This document shows positions 12,161 through 24,559 of a stretch of DNA of 64,000 bases, piece by piece. Source of the DNA: Ditylenchus dipsaci. Lineage: Eukaryota > Nematoda > Chromadorea > Rhabditida > Anguinidae. Each line of letters begins with the position of its first letter. Position 1 is the stretch's first letter. Below the pieces are notes generated by a model, which saw nothing but the letters and a program-made list of their open reading frames with translations, made no database searches and was not told the DNA's origin. The stretch covers positions 682,001-746,000 of the forward strand of contig SADC01001277.1 of NCBI GenBank assembly GCA_004194705.1. The letters run 5' to 3'. The position numbers and the translations under genes were made by a program.

Positions 12161-13076
12161 TCAGATTGTCCATCCATACTTAAGACGAAAGGGACTCTGA
12201 ATGCATGAAGAATGTATGCATGCCAGAGTTTTTTCATGCTGTAGGCCCCAGCAAAAACCTGCACCTCCGAAGAGGCCAAGATCAAAATATTCATGACATA
12301 ATCGAAAGCTTACAATTAATGTTAGCCAAAGAGCACTGAAATACGGCTTCTTATAGCTTTCATAATTTTTCACAGCTAAGGTCGCCCAAATTCTCTCAAA
12401 TAAAAAAGCATAACCAATGGTATTTCCAAAAGTACAAGCAAATATTCTTAATCCTGTTAAAGGTGCAAAATTATCCAAAATATATCACTGGTGTGAAACT
12501 TCATTCCAATTTCAAGTGTCCTTTCTAAAGACATAACAAGGACAGCAATAGTTTGCCATATAAGAATAAATTTCATATTTATGTGAATAACTGATGTCTT
12601 GTAGATAACGTGAAAATTAATAAAGCAACCGGAATAATAGCTAACTGTACGCATTGTTCTACAATAATTAAAAAATAAGAAATATAAATAAAAATATCTT
12701 CTTCGTGCATAACGAAAATTTAGTTTAAAGTTTAAGCAAATTACTTTCAAAAGCTTAGAAACTTAGAATAAAACAACTAAATAATTGTAGATTTTGTTAG
12801 CTAAGATATAATTAGAGGAATTTTCTTTCCAATCATCATTTTCGGTTAACCTGGGAAAATATTACATGTAGTTCGTGTAGTTCGCGTGATATTTCAAAAA
12901 TCTTTTGAAACAAAATAGCCGGCTATGAAAACAAAGCTCATGTTTTTGGCCTTTCCCACGAATCTTTGAAATTGAAAAAAAATATGTGGGCTGTTTTGAT
13001 GCACTAATGTTTGACAGCTTACAATGCAAAATTAATGTTGATTTCCATTAAATAAATGTTAAAGTTGATCGAACTA

Positions 13077-13405
13077 CAGTCAAAACTCCCGGTCGTAGGA
13101 CAAAATGCCAACGCCGAAATGCTAACAGAATTTTTTGCGAGAATTCAAATTTTTTTGCTGTTTTTCCATATTTTTGCAATTTTTTCAGTTGGAGATACAC
13201 GTTTGAGCCCGTATTAACATACGCTGGCCTACCATAAGCCTAAGCCTAAATGTATCAAAAAGTGTGAAAACAGCAAAAAAATTGAATTCCCGCAAAAAAT
13301 TCTGTTGGCATTTTTCCCATGACCGAAACTCCCACTAAGGTGACTCCAAGGGACCGGCTTCAGAGTTACGTTAATATGAGTTTACGTTGTTGGGAGTTTT
13401 GACTG
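13077..13405. mobile_element. mariner-type MITE with CAGTCAAAACTCCC ends
   Basis: CAGTCAAAACTCCC at 13077 pairs with GGGAGTTTTGACTG ending at 13405. TA precedes the left end; the right has AA, probably a mutated TA. Inner pairs around 'cagaattttttgcgagaattc' support a foldback. There is no coding capacity. Confidence 0.6.
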
Positions 13406-13899
13406 AACAGGACATTTTTTATGGTTTCCTTTTTCCTTTTTTGTCAGTGTTGTCATAATTCAAACTGACACGTCAGTTTAGCAAAACTGGCATTTTTTAA
13501 AGTTGTCGTAGAGCTGTCATTTTTCACTTTTTCCAGCTTTTTTTCATAGATAGGTGAAACATCTCATAACGAACAATTTCTTCAGCGTTCTAATGTAGGT
13601 TACAGAATTTCGAAAAAAAAAACAATTTTTTCTATGTGTAAACCGTTTTTTGAAATTTCAGCTTTACTAAACAGAGATGTCAGTGTCAAAAATTCAGTGT
13701 GAAAACACTGTTTCTTGTTGAGATTTTGTTCACTGAAAGCTAAACATTTATTTAAAGATTATGCTAAATTTCAGCTCCATATGTGTTAAGGCTGCCTTAA
13801 TCCCCCTGTTGTTGTTTTTTCTAAAAAAATTCCTGTGTTTTGTCTTTTTCTTTTAACTTTTTCCTTGTATTTGTTCTTGTATTATTTGAAGTTTTTTAT

Positions 13900-14560
13900 G
13901 ATGTAATGAGTGTCAAAGTAATTAGCCAAACTTTAAGACCTCTGTTACCCCTTAAAGTTGTGTTATTACGAACCTCCAGAGCCACAGTTTTGTTTAAAAA
14001 AAGCTGGCAAACCACAACAATAAACAAAAGAACAGAAAGAGAATTTCGAGAAGTTGACGACCATTTTCATCACTTTACGAGCTCAAAAGTCTAACTCAGG
14101 GATCAACACTTTAACAATTGTAGCACAACTCTAGAGCTATAAATCTCATTTTGAAGATCTGAGTATTTAGATATGATTTTTAAAAAAGAATCAATTTTCT
14201 AAAATTTTGGAAAATTTTCAAGAAAGTAGTTTTTTCCGAAAGATATATCTCAGTACTCAGATTTTCAAAAAATATTCTGTAAAATGCGGTTAGCAGCTCT
14301 TGAGTTGCACTAAAATAAAGTGCTAAGATGTTGTTTCAGTGTTTCTCCATGAATTAGACTTTTGAAAAGTTGATGTGATGAAAATGCTCGTCAACTTCTC
14401 AAAATTCTCTTCTTAAAAGTATTTTGTGTCCTTCCTTCTTTATTGTAGTTTGCCAGCTTTTTCCAATACAAAGAAGAATGCGATAAAGCATTCAAAAAAA
14501 AGAAAATTGCACGAAGACTGTCGCTTTAGAATTTTGTAATAACACAAATTTGATGGCTGA
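13900..14560. repeat. 660-bp palindrome
   Basis: The left arm has GTTGTGTTATTAC, 'agctggcaaaccacaacaat', AGTTGACGA and AGTCTAA. The right arm has the complements in reverse order, ending with GTAATAACACAAATTT. The centre is near 14210. Divergence between the arms is high, so it is not recent. Confidence 0.6.
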
Positions 14561-14689
14561 CAGAGGAATTTACTGATCCTAAAAAAATCAGCTTAATGCG
14601 TAATCAAAAATTGGGCTTACAAAAATTTCCTCCGGGCGACATTGTCCATTAAAAAGAAACAATGTCCGGGCGCTGTTGAGACATCGTAC

Positions 14690-15390
14690 ATGGCTCGTTC
14701 TTGATACTTTGTATTTTTCGTTCTAGAAGTTTTTCTTTTTTTCTAAAAAATTTTCAACTGGATTGCTTCAGAACAGCCACAGCTACATTTTTACAAAAAA
14801 ATATACCCGTGTCGAGATTATAAAACGTTAAAAGAAATATAAAAATGTATAAATATATATATTGAAGTAGTACAACCACCAAGTTTTTCATCTTCAAAGG
14901 ATGCCGCCTTCTTGCCCCATACCTATGGGCACTTCAAAGAGAAGCCCAAGCTGAGCTGTGTTGACCTATATTCTCAATAGTGCTCAATAGGTATGAATCA
15001 AAAAGGGGCGGAGCTTAACACCTCTCATACCTTTGGGCTTCTCTTTGAAAGTGCCCAATAGGTATGGGGCAAGAAGGCGGCATCCTTTGAAGATGAAAAA
15101 CTTGGTGGTTGTACTACTTATTGATACTTTAAGTGCAAGTACGAGCTCAGGTACGAGTCCATATTTTTAAATAAATATCACGGGTGCTCGTACCTGAGCT
15201 CGTACTTGCATTTAAAATATCAATACATAACGTTTTATAATCTCAACACAGGTATATGTTTTTTGTAAAAATCTAGCTGTGGATGTTCTGAAGCCATCTC
15301 GTTAAAAAAATTTAGAAAAAAAAGAATTTCTAGAGCGAAAAACACAAAGTATCAAGTACGAGCCATGTACGAGGTTCCAACACTGCTTGC
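14690..15390. repeat. nested palindromes: foldback within foldback
   Basis: The outer arms pair 'gacatcgtacatggctcg' with 'cgagccatgtacgaggttcc'. A second, near-perfect palindrome sits inside at about 14865-15122, with GTAGTACAACCACCAAG against its complement and 'gccgccttcttgccccatac' against its own. A third hairpin at about 15130-15215 pairs 'aagtacgagctcaggtacga' with its complement. The inner arms are much better matched than the outer, which implies a younger insertion. Confidence 0.7.
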
Positions 15391-15399
15391 AAGGCTATT

Positions 15400-16670
15400 T
15401 AATTTATCTCTGATCGAGAATATCTACTATGTATGAAATTAATAAATAATTCGTTTTTAATTACCTTTTTGCATCAAAAAACTTTTTTTTTAATTCAAAT
15501 CGATTTTTAAAAAATATAATAAAATATAAAATATTAAATATAATTTTAAAACAACAGGAGAAACTGAGGCACAATTTTAAAAACACCGAAAAAAACAGGG
15601 GGACTAAAGCATATTCTCAGCACATATATAGCTCGATTTTTTTCAGAACAAAAATTTATAACAAAATCGAACTGAGAAATAACAATACTTCAATAAATAC
15701 AGAATTTTTAAATTTCCTAATCTGCTCTCTGCTTTTTTCGTTCGCTCCTACGCATTATTTTCTAATAGCTGTGTTAACCCTATTTTAAGCTTGCATTTTC
15801 CGAAGAAAAAAAATATTTCTTAACATCTATTAAAAGCGTAAAAAAGTTTAAAAATATTAAAGAACTATTTTAACAAGTGTACAAAACCAAGTGAAAAAAA
15901 GGTTTTCTTAAATTATGAACAAGAAATCTTACTAATATTTGATCTTTGATACTAAAACAGCTGTATTATGTATTGGAATAAAATGGCTTATTAAAGTATT
16001 AGTCAACTATCAACAAAACAGAGCACACAGTAATAATAATAACAAACCGAAAGCTTCAGGGATTTTTTTGTTAATTTTTGAAAAACATCAAAGAAACAGC
16101 AGAGAGACTAAAGCATATTCTCAACACATATACAGCCCGAATTTTTCCGCGAAAAAATCTATATTTTCACGTACAAACAATTTTTTACAACAAATATCTA
16201 TACCAGAAAAATGTCGATGTACGCAAAGACCAAGAAAAGATTCTATGGACTGTAACCAAAATTTGTTTTTAATAATTTAAATATTTCCCAAAAGTCTTCT
16301 TTTTGGTTTGAGTCCCGGTCTTTGGATGCACAAGGCCCGAACCACAGGGCAACAAAACAAAAATCGTATTTTCGACATTATACACCCAAAAAATATTGCT
16401 GGCAAGAAAAATCGATTGGCGATAACAGAATTTCGAAAAACGCTCTAGAAAAAATTTATGACCATTTTAAAGCCAAGTAATTCAGTGACATATCCTGCAG
16501 TTTAAAAAAGATCAAAATCGGTCATAAAAACAAAACCATGAGCATTTATAAAGTGTCCCACACCTGCATATGTATCAAAAGTTTTATTATGCAAATTTCT
16601 GCGAAATCTTGAAAGACACATGTGATAGCTGTTCAATTAATATTTTTTAGATTGAATAATAAAAAGCGTT
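15400..16670. other. AT-rich DNA with one duplicated 90-bp block
   Basis: The block 'gactaaagcatattctca' followed by CACATATA occurs twice, near 15600 and 16110, in similar context. The open frame around 15939-16280 has AT-driven composition and no recognisable domain, so it is not called as a gene. Confidence 0.4.
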
Positions 16671-17519
16671 AAGCATCTTAAGTGGTGCTTTTAATTCCTT
16701 TTATCACAACATATTTATCCCATGTGGTATGCATTATTTGTAAATGTTCTTCTCCTGTCACTCTCTGCACAAGCCTGTTTCCTGTGACTGTCGTTGCTAC
16801 TGCGTTGACAGCCGTGTTTGTTTCCTTGCCTAAAATAAGGACTTCGTTGTGAGCAGCTGACCATTTGCAAAAATACAGCTTAATATCATGATACAGCAAG
16901 CCCGCTTTTTTACTAAGAATAGGGTGATATCTAAAAACAAATTGTACCGAAATTAGCAAGAAGTTATGCCTCTTACCTGATCACAGTAATTTGAATGCAC
17001 AAATTCGAAAAAGAAAGGGTAAAATAAAAAAAGAGCGATAGTAACTCCTGGGAACTCGGTATATTCACTAATTTAAAGTAGACTAATGAAGACCCGACAC
17101 TTAATGAAAGAGTGTTGAAGAAATGACACAAAAATGTTGGCGCCAACTGTTTGCCTGTGCGAATATTTTCTGACAACTAAATAAAAATTATTAGCAGAAT
17201 AGGTCAAAGAGCGTTTTATAAGCGTTCTACATGATCCGGCAAAAGTTTTCTGCCTTATTTTTTATAATTAGTATAAGCTCATTAGTATCAGATTAAACAT
17301 GCTACAAGTGAAAACAGAGATGGTTTTTAAAAAATTATCCCCGCCTTAATTTGCACCTTAGCGGGATGGTATGTCTTTTTAAAAAAAAAATTATTTAAGT
17401 AGCAGCGATAAATAGAATTTTTCTTGTTCGCAAAAATTTGTTTATTATGAGGGTATCAGGAGAACAATGGCTAATTTTTTCGGCAGTTCTGTAGCTCCCA
17501 TCCCATATTCACATTTTTT

Positions 17520-17840
17520 GAAAAGTGACCTAAAATAACCTCCGCAACCCTCTTTTCGTGCTCGAAAAACTTTGATTCTGACACCGAATTCGTGTTCAGC
17601 GTAGTCGATTTGCATGTAAAACTGCTCTTGAAGTTGAAAAGTCACTGTCAAATTCCGAACACCGCTCAAGACAAAACATTTGAATTTGAAATTTGAATAT
17701 TGTCTTGAGCGGAATTCGGAATTTGACAGTGACTTTACAACTTCAAGAGCAGTTTTACATGCAAATTGACTACGCTGAACATGAATCCGGTGTCAGAATC
17801 AAATTTTTTTCGAGCGGGAAAAAAGTTATATAAAAGTTGC
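17520..17840. repeat. palindrome, TGACAGTGA-core family
   Basis: The centre near 17680 has 'cgctcaagacaaaacatttg' against its complement. Flanking it are TTGACAGTGACTTT, 'gagcagttttacatgcaaat' and 'gctgaacatgaatccggtgt', each present in inverted form on the other side. Sister palindromes lie at 41085, 43448, 48685 and 62540, and one at the right edge. It sits in the intron between exons 3 and 4 of the Sre-like pseudogene. Confidence 0.7.
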
Positions 17841-18215
17841 GCTGCAAATTATATATCGATTTTGCACAATTTGTATCAATTTTATGATAAACTATTGCTT
17901 TTTTAGTGCCAAAATAACCGCAATATTTTGTTTTTTTCATGTTCTATAAATCATTTAGCTAGAAATAATTTGTAGGCAGTGTTTTGGCTTTTTTAATGTC
18001 ACAAAAAAAGAAATCCAGAAACTGGATCTTTGAGGGAAAATCGTAAATTCTCTGTGAAAAAATGATCACTCTGATGCAAGTTTGGGCTTAATAGATAGCT
18101 CTGATCCAGCTTAATATTTTGAGTGGTTTTACGCCTAGGTGAAATTGAAATTTTGATGACTACCATCAAAATATCTCACAGTTTCAGGTGATTGAGGGTG
18201 ACCAAAAACAGCCTA

Positions 18216-18447
18216 CCGTATTTTTCTCTATTAAACGGGCCGGCCCGTTTATTTTTCAACCCCTCAAAAATCAGAAAATTTTGAGGTCAATTTCAAGATT
18301 TTGGGTGCTCAACGAAAATCTGAAAAGTGGAATCAGTAGAGCTCGTGGGAGTTAAAAAAACGCAAAAAACAGTTTCGCAAAATGTTTACTCTGGGCTCAG
18401 ATATAAGTTCTCAAAGTCGAGGGGCCCGTTTAATAGAGAAAATACGG
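18216..18447. mobile_element. TA-flanked MITE, CCGTAT family
   Basis: CCGTATTTTTCTCTATTAAA starts at 18216 and its complement ends at 18447, with TA on both sides. The internal GGGCC/GGCCC palindrome next to each end matches the copy at 1374. Confidence 0.75.
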
Positions 18448-19434
18448 TACTTTCAGGAGGGGTTTTCACCATCTCATACCAAAATTTTTTCAAAATTTTT
18501 TGCACTATCGTGTTCAGCGAGAAATTTTGAGTCGATTCGGGCAATTACTACGCTTGGGAGGCGGAGTGTTAAAGACAGTGAAGATGCAATATGCGACGTA
18601 AGTTATAAAAAAACCAACTTGATAAGCTTCAGATAGACTATTGCCGGACTTCATAAATATCCTTGAATTGTACCTCTTTTCATTAAAATAAGTTACTGAA
18701 GCTAGAATCTGAACAAGCAAAATATATTTGATGAAAAATTGTAAAAAAGCATACAAATATTTCAGTTAGACTTAAGGCAACGCTGACAAAAGATGTAACT
18801 ATAGTTCCTAAAGCAGCTTGACGGTTAGCATCTTGTACAAAAATTGAAAGTAAGTAGTTAGGGAAGCAGCAAATGTCTGAAAAATATTCGAAATCAGCAT
18901 TTGCTTACAGTCAATTCCTTGGTGTAACAGCACTGTTGGAGACTGGAAAAACGTGCCGTTATAACAAAGATTGTCAATTTTTTTAAGCCTATCATCAATC
19001 AAAAAGTGAAAATTCAGCCTTAACTCTAGGAAGCCCACATTAAAATTATCGCCGAAAAATTATTTGCAGACAGCAAATGTTGAAATTTGTTTTAACGTTT
19101 TATTTCGAAATTTTAAGGCGGGTGATGCGCCACCGGCGGCGGCGCCTCCTAGTATAGACACAAACAGGCTAAACATATGTTTTCATTCTAATCAAGATGT
19201 AATCTTCGTAATTTCTTGATAAAATCTTCGCATTTTTCATATCTTCCTAGAGTATCATACAGGCTGCGCCAAATTTGTCTCCCTATACGTTTTTAGCTAC
19301 AAGTTTTTGAATTTGAAGCTTCTTTTCGAGTTCCTTTTGTTTTATTAAAAAAATTACGCACAGAGAATTCAAATGACAGCAAACGTGCATAAGATGATTT
19401 TATTCCATAATACGACACCAAATCACCGAACATA

Positions 19435-19666
19435 CCGTATTTCCTCTAATAACTCACCCCGCTCAACTTTGAGGACCTATAACTCAGCTCAGTGTCAATA
19501 CTTTGCGAAGCAGTTCATCACGTTTTCTTAACTCCCGCGAGCTCTACTGATTCCACTTTTTAGATTTTGGCTGAGCACCCGAAAATCTCGACATCCACTT
19601 TGAAATTTTCTGATTTAAAGGAATACAAGAAATAACTCACCGGGTGAGTTATTAGAGGAAATACGG
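19435..19666. mobile_element. CCGTAT-family MITE, ACTCACC subtype
   Basis: CCGTATTTCCTCTAATAACT begins at 19435 and its complement ends at 19666. The interior keeps the family block 'gttttcttaactcccgcga'. TA is present at the left; the right flank reads TTAA. Confidence 0.7.
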
Positions 19667-19744
19667 TTAACAACTAAATTTGATATAGGATCACAAAAAA
19701 ATTCAATTTAAAATCTATCCAATATTTCCATATTCCTGTTTACC

Positions 19745-19900
19745 GCGCCAAGGCCTGACGGTTAGACCGGCTGGTTCTGGTGCTGACTTTCACGGAGAAT
19801 TCGAATGGCTCTACACATATTCTTCAACTACCAATTCTTCAACCGGACAATTCTTCAACCCCCAATTATTCAACTGGGTTGTTTTTCAACTTGTATGTGC
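19745..19900. repeat. CGCCAAGGCCTGACGG repeat, left copy
   Basis: 'cgccaaggcctgacggttag' followed by CTGGTTCTGGTGC is matched in inverse orientation near 24500-24540 and directly near 55417-55460. The adjoining 'ttcttcaaccgg' units also recur inverted at 24030-24290. The two copies therefore bracket the region 19745-24540. Confidence 0.5.
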
Positions 19901-20595
19901 TTCAACTAGGTTGTTCTTGGTAAAAGTAGAAAAACATGAAAACGGCATTAATTTTTTTTCTCTTCTGTCGATTACTGTTTCTCAGCCCATGTTTCTTTTC
20001 CACATAAAATAGTGCATCAAAACCCCTTTTTCTCACAAATAGGGCTGTAATTTACTACGGATGTTATTTCCTACTTCTACTTATAAAAACCCGCGTACAA
20101 TGCATGGCAATGCATGGCCAGAAATTGCCAGTGAAATGTCAATACTATTCCAATAAAGCACCACCGCCCCTCCCCCACAAACTATTCCAGTGTACCACCG
20201 CCCTTTTCCTTCCAACTAAACCTGGTACCTACTGGCTAACACCATCTCCTAAAAATCATGACTTTTCAGGAGTATCTAAAACCATCTTTAAGTAATAATT
20301 TTGGCATGAAAAGGCTACAAATCTAATTTTAAGACAGACAAAAAAGAGTGTATAAAGAGGAGAAGGGACAAAGTAGGGACCACTAATAAGAAAAATTGGG
20401 ACCCTTAGAGTATGAGATCTCTGAGGGTCACGGCCTCTTCTCAAACCCAGTGACCCAATAACTGTTAGTGCAGGGGAAAATATAAGTATAAACGACGGAT
20501 CATAGAGATCATCCAGGGTATCCCGATGGGCTTTTGCCTGAGCTAGGCCTCTTGGAGTGCTTGGCTGTATTTTTGGATGGTGTAAGGACGGCTCA

Positions 20596-21945
20596 CCTTG
20601 AGACTGGCATTAATTTTTCTGATATCAATTGATTCTGGCAAAAATTAATTCTGGAAAAAATTCAAACTGACAATAATTGGTCTTGACCAGATTTTTTTGA
20701 ATAAATTTGTTTGGTAGTTAAATGTTCATGCAAATAATTGTTTTCGTTTTAAATTAAATTATATTAATTGATTATATTAATTTATATTAATTGATTTATA
20801 TTAATTGATATTAATTTATATTAATTGATTTATATTAAGTTTGATTTCACCCAACCGAACCCCGAAATCCAGGGTAGTTACCACCTGGTCAGGTGGATAT
20901 CCATATGGATGGCCTAAAAATAAAATTTTTCAAAAATCAAAATACAAACACTTTTCTTTATTCAAAATTGTGTGGAGAATTGGGTTTGTTAAGACCAAAA
21001 GTGTGATTTTATCGACCCAGACCCAAAACCCAAAATGGGTACCTTCTGGTCAGGGGGATATCCATTTACATGAGTTAACCGAATGGATCCATACCAAATT
21101 GGTCCAAACACGAATTGGCCCACACATGAATTGATCCGCATTTTTAAAATTTGTGCATTTTTAACAATTTTGCGGGAATTTAATTTTTTTTTGAACCACC
21201 CAAACCAAGTGGTCGTCTACTTGGATCACATTTTTTTACGTTTTTCATGTTCCAAACCTGTTTTCTGAACTAATTCGGGCATGCTGAAGATGGTTTGATA
21301 ATAGTAAAATGCCGCTTTGTCGGGTATTTTTTTAGTTTTGGCAAATAATTGATTCTGGTGAAATCAATTATTCCCCAAAACTCAAAAAATACCCGAGAAA
21401 ACGTCATTTTACCACTATCAAATCATCTTCAGCATGCCCGAATTAGTTCAGAAAACAGGTTTTGGAATATGAAAAACGTAAAAAAAATTGATCCAAGTGG
21501 AGGACCACTTGGTTCAGTTGGTACGTGGATTATCCAGTAGAACTGAAATTGGGTCATAGAAAAAACATTTAAAACGATGGTAGTTCTTCACAAGACAAAA
21601 ATATTACTATCTTTTTTTGGGTGTCTGGGTGGGTGAAACCGGGGTTTTGGTCCCTAACAAACCCAATTAGTAACACGATTTAACGTATGATAGGACGATT
21701 TGTTTCAGAATCTGACTCAATTTTTTTCCGGTCATCCAGGTCCAAAAGAAGCCAAATTAATACACAACCATTTTTTGCTGGAATCTTTAATTTCGAAACC
21801 ATTTTTGCTAATACAAGTTTTATTCAAAAAAAAATCTGGTCAAGACCAATTATTGTCAGTTTGAATTTTTTCCAGAATTAATTTTTGCCAGAATCAATTG
21901 ATATCAGAAAAATTAATGCCAGTCTCAAGGTGAGCCGTAAGGACT
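20596..21945. repeat. 1.35-kb giant palindrome
   Basis: The outer arms pair 'ggctcaccttgagactggca' (left, about 20590) with its complement near 21925. Next come 'gatatcaattgattctggca' and AATTGGTCTTGACCAG with their complements, and finally 'gcatgctgaagatggtttga' around a centre near 21355. The left arm is longer than the right by about 160 bp. It lies inside intron 1 of the Sre-like pseudogene. Confidence 0.7.
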
Positions 21946-22174
21946 CGCCGGTTCGGGATAACCAGTATTTGTCCTGACCAGAATTAGTGCTCCTAGAGAA
22001 CACAATATAGGGGTAATTAACCAGCATTATACCAGCATTATATTTAAATTCAAACTACAAACATCAAACTTCAACTCCTCCTCAACTTCAAACTCCTAAC
22101 CAGAATTGTTTAACTAGGAGCAGTCTTGGCAGAAATTAATCAGTCTTAAGTTAAGTTTAGATCTGGTTTAGTTA

Positions 22175-22397
22175 CCGTATTTATTCTAATAGAGTGCTCT
22201 AGAGCACCACCCCCCTAATTCAAAATAATGTTTTTGGCATTGTGTTTTGACCCATTTTTGAAGAGTGCTCATAAGCTCATCTCACTGGCTGCAAAATGAG
22301 GTGTGATTTGCGTGATAGTAGTCTATAAAAAGCGGTCAAAACACAATGCCAAGAATACGATTTCGAACAAGGGGTGGTGCTCTTAGAATAAATACGG
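22175..22397. mobile_element. CCGTAT-type MITE with a different interior
   Basis: The ends, CCGTATTTATTCTAATAGAG and its complement, match the family. The middle lacks the common block and instead carries an inner inverted pair, GGCATTGTGTTTTGACC and its complement. Confidence 0.65.
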
Positions 22398-22473
22398 ATG
22401 TCAAGCTGTTCGAGTTTTCTCTCTGCGAAGAAGGTTAGTAAGGTTAGTAATTTTCGTGATTATTATGTAACAG

Positions 22474-23230
22474 CTTTGGTCACGGCGCAGACCAGAAATC
22501 ATACCACAAGCATACCAGTGAAATACAGAAAGGCATTGAGCTATTGCTTAATAATGGTATCAGTCCAGATTTGGTGTCTAAGATTAAGGAATCCTGTAAC
22601 CAGAATAAACCAGCTACCGTCTCAAATAAGTTGATTGACGAGTTTAACCAGATTTATAGTGAACCGATTAGCGTGATCGCTTCGGTCACGACCAGTTCTA
22701 AAGTTGATCAAACTAGGGAGATAACCAGCTCTGAAGCCGACCGGCTTGCCGCGAACACCGCCTCCAAGTCCCGCTCCCGCTGTGACGGTGAATTAAGCAA
22801 GTTCTCTCTGGTGGTGCCTGCCGTGGTCAAGTCAGCCGAAGAGTCCGCAAACCAGCCTTCAGTCGTCTCCAGTCTTGCTATCTACAATGGGTGCATCGAC
22901 CAGTGTTCCGCCTTGAAGCCAGCCGCAGTCAAGCCCTCAGTTCTTGATAGTGATGTCCAATTGCGTATTTCTGTCCGTCATGTTGACCAGTTCTGCTCCA
23001 ATGCTGTGGTTGCCAAAGCAGTGGAAGAGGCACCAGAATCTCTATTGTTAGAATCTCATGTACCAGTCTCGCCTTTGTATTGTGATAACCAGGCTTTGGT
23101 TGCTGGATCTTCCGGCTTGCCATGGTGCATCAATAAAGTCCCAGTCCAAACGAGCTTTGTTCTCACTGGTAGCACCGGGAGGTTTCGATCCACCGACCTC
23201 TGCGTTATGGGCCCAGCACGCTCCCACTGA
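22474..23230 (+). CDS. gag-like or unknown repeat ORF, GC-rich
   Basis: One open frame runs for about 250 codons, from just after a TGA near 22474 through a possible internal ATG at 22544. Its codon composition is richer in GC than the surroundings. The early part (SEIQKGIELLLNNGISPDLV) looks helical. The rest is rich in Ser, Val, Lys and Asp, with recurring DQ and no cysteine-knuckle, protease or polymerase motif. The last 20 codons run into a reversed initiator-tRNA-like sequence (23167-23245), so the true end is uncertain. It lies inside an intron of a minus-strand gene and may be a fragment of a retroelement gag-type gene; no function is recognised. Confidence 0.35.
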
Positions 23231-23245
23231 ACTTACGAGTGGAAA
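23167..23245 (-). pseudogene. initiator tRNA-Met-like sequence including CCA
   Basis: On the minus strand the segment GTGCTGGGCCCATAACGCAG carries the anticodon loop with CAT, and GGTGGATCGAAACC the T arm of a eukaryotic initiator tRNA-Met; GCTACCA follows directly. Mismatches in the anticodon stem and T stem, and a 5' part that does not pair with the acceptor end, make a working gene unlikely. A templated CCA suggests origin from a mature tRNA. It overlaps the end of the open frame at 22474-23230 in reverse. Confidence 0.6.
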
Positions 23246-23349
23246 GCCTTTTCGGTGTATACAGGTACCGGTACTTACGAGATGTGTTTTTCGGAACCCG
23301 AAATGACTCATTTTTTATTTTTTATTCTCATTTTTCATTTTATACTTTG

Positions 23350-23879
23350 GTAGAGCATCCGCAGCTTACGTGTAAAAGTGGTCGCCTCGACCTCGCGCTG
23401 TAACGAAAATTCGGAGATATAGCCTATTGAAGTTACCATCCACCCATGACGGTTGAATCATGGTTTTTTTGAAAATTTTTACTGTTTTTGTTTTGTTCAC
23501 ACAATTTTGTCTCAAGCTGTAACATTTCGTACTAAAAATGACTGCTAGGATCTAGCAAGCATTTCGGTAGTAAGAGTTCTGCAACTGCATATGAAAATTT
23601 TCAGGAAAAAGCAAATGCAAGTCATGTTTTACAGCATTTCGCTTGATTTAACGTGCCGAACAAGCTGAAACATGACTTGCATTTGCTTATCCCTAAAGTA
23701 TTTGATATGCAGTTGCCGAATTCTCACTACTGAATTAAAATTAAACAAAAAAATTTGAAAAAATATATGATTCACGCATTGTGGGTGGATGGTAACTTCA
23801 AGAAGTTATATCTCCGAATTAGATTCATAGCACGGGGTTGGGGCAATCACTTTCACACGTAAGCTGCGGATGCTCTACA
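23350..23879. repeat. 530-bp palindrome
   Basis: 'tagagcatccgcagcttacg' at the left pairs with 'cgtaagctgcggatgctcta' at the right. GTTACCATCCACCCA and GCAAATGCAAGTCATG each pair with complements closer to the centre near 23640. Confidence 0.75.
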
Positions 23880-24029
23880 AAAAATAGAAAATAAAAAAAT
23901 AGTTATCTCCAGTCCCCAAAACACACCTCGGGCACTTCCCTTAGATGGGATTGTTAAGAATTAGACTGGCGATGTGGCGCTTTCTTCTAATAGATAAAGC
24001 GGGAGGAATCTTGATATACGCATTTAATC

Positions 24030-24540
24030 CTAAAAACTAAAATGAGGACCCTTTTCCATTTTGAATTTTTTCGAAGAACAACCCGGTTGATAAAGAATCA
24101 GTTGAAGAATAAACCGTTTTTTCAATGTCTGTAGAACAATCCGGTCAAAGAATAAACTGGTTGAAGAATAGTCCGGTCGATAAATAGACCGGTTCAAGAA
24201 TGGTCCGGTTATTAATAAACCGGTTGAATAATAGCGTGGCTCAGGAATTGTCCGGTTGAAGAACTGGGAGTTGAACAATATGTGCAGAGCCATTCGAATC
24301 TGTGAACCGTTTTTTAAAAAAGCCGGTTTGCTCAAGATTTTTCACAATTTCTGAACTGCGTCAAATAAGACCTGGGTATGTTTAGAAAATCTGCAGCAGT
24401 CATTTTACGCCATTCAGAAATTGTTGAACAAGCTCGAGCCAAACCGGCTTTTTCGGAAAACAGTTCACAGATTCGGATTCTCTGTTAAATTATGCACCAG
24501 AATCAGCTGGTCTGACCATCAGACCTTGGTGTGTTAAAGC
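24030..24540. repeat. GGTTGAAGAATA array, hairpin and inverted CGCCAAGG copy
   Basis: Tandem 'gaacaatccggtc' and 'accggttgaagaa' units run from 24070 to 24290. A hairpin at about 24290-24490 pairs 'tcgaatctgtgaaccg' and AAAAAGCCGGTTTG with complements. The reverse of the repeat at 19745 follows, ending at 'cagaccttggtgtgtt'. Confidence 0.5.
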
Positions 24541-24559
24541 TTCTGCCTTAAACGCATTA

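Larger units (their letters stand above)
6405..12710 (-). pseudogene. Sre-like chemoreceptor, frame broken in exon 1
   Basis: Five exons were reconstructed by comparison with the intact paralogue at 34365-38626: 12314-12710, 8196-8318 (123 nt), 8022-8111 (90 nt), 6682-6878 and 6405-6636. Conserved marks include IYKTSVIH, GYAFLFERIWAT, LTESYQ joined to LSENIRTGKQLAPTF, and CHPIL in the last exon. Exon 1 needs two single-base insertions to read through: one just before NFHVIYKTSVIH and one just after DIFW. Exons 2-5 are in phase. The 4-kb intron 1 is filled with palindromes and a large inverted-repeat element. It is a recent pseudogene or a real gene with two consensus errors. Confidence 0.72.

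Noticed and set aside
15939..16280. Open frame of 113 codons
   Set aside because: AT-driven composition, no domain, and overlaps a duplicated non-coding block.
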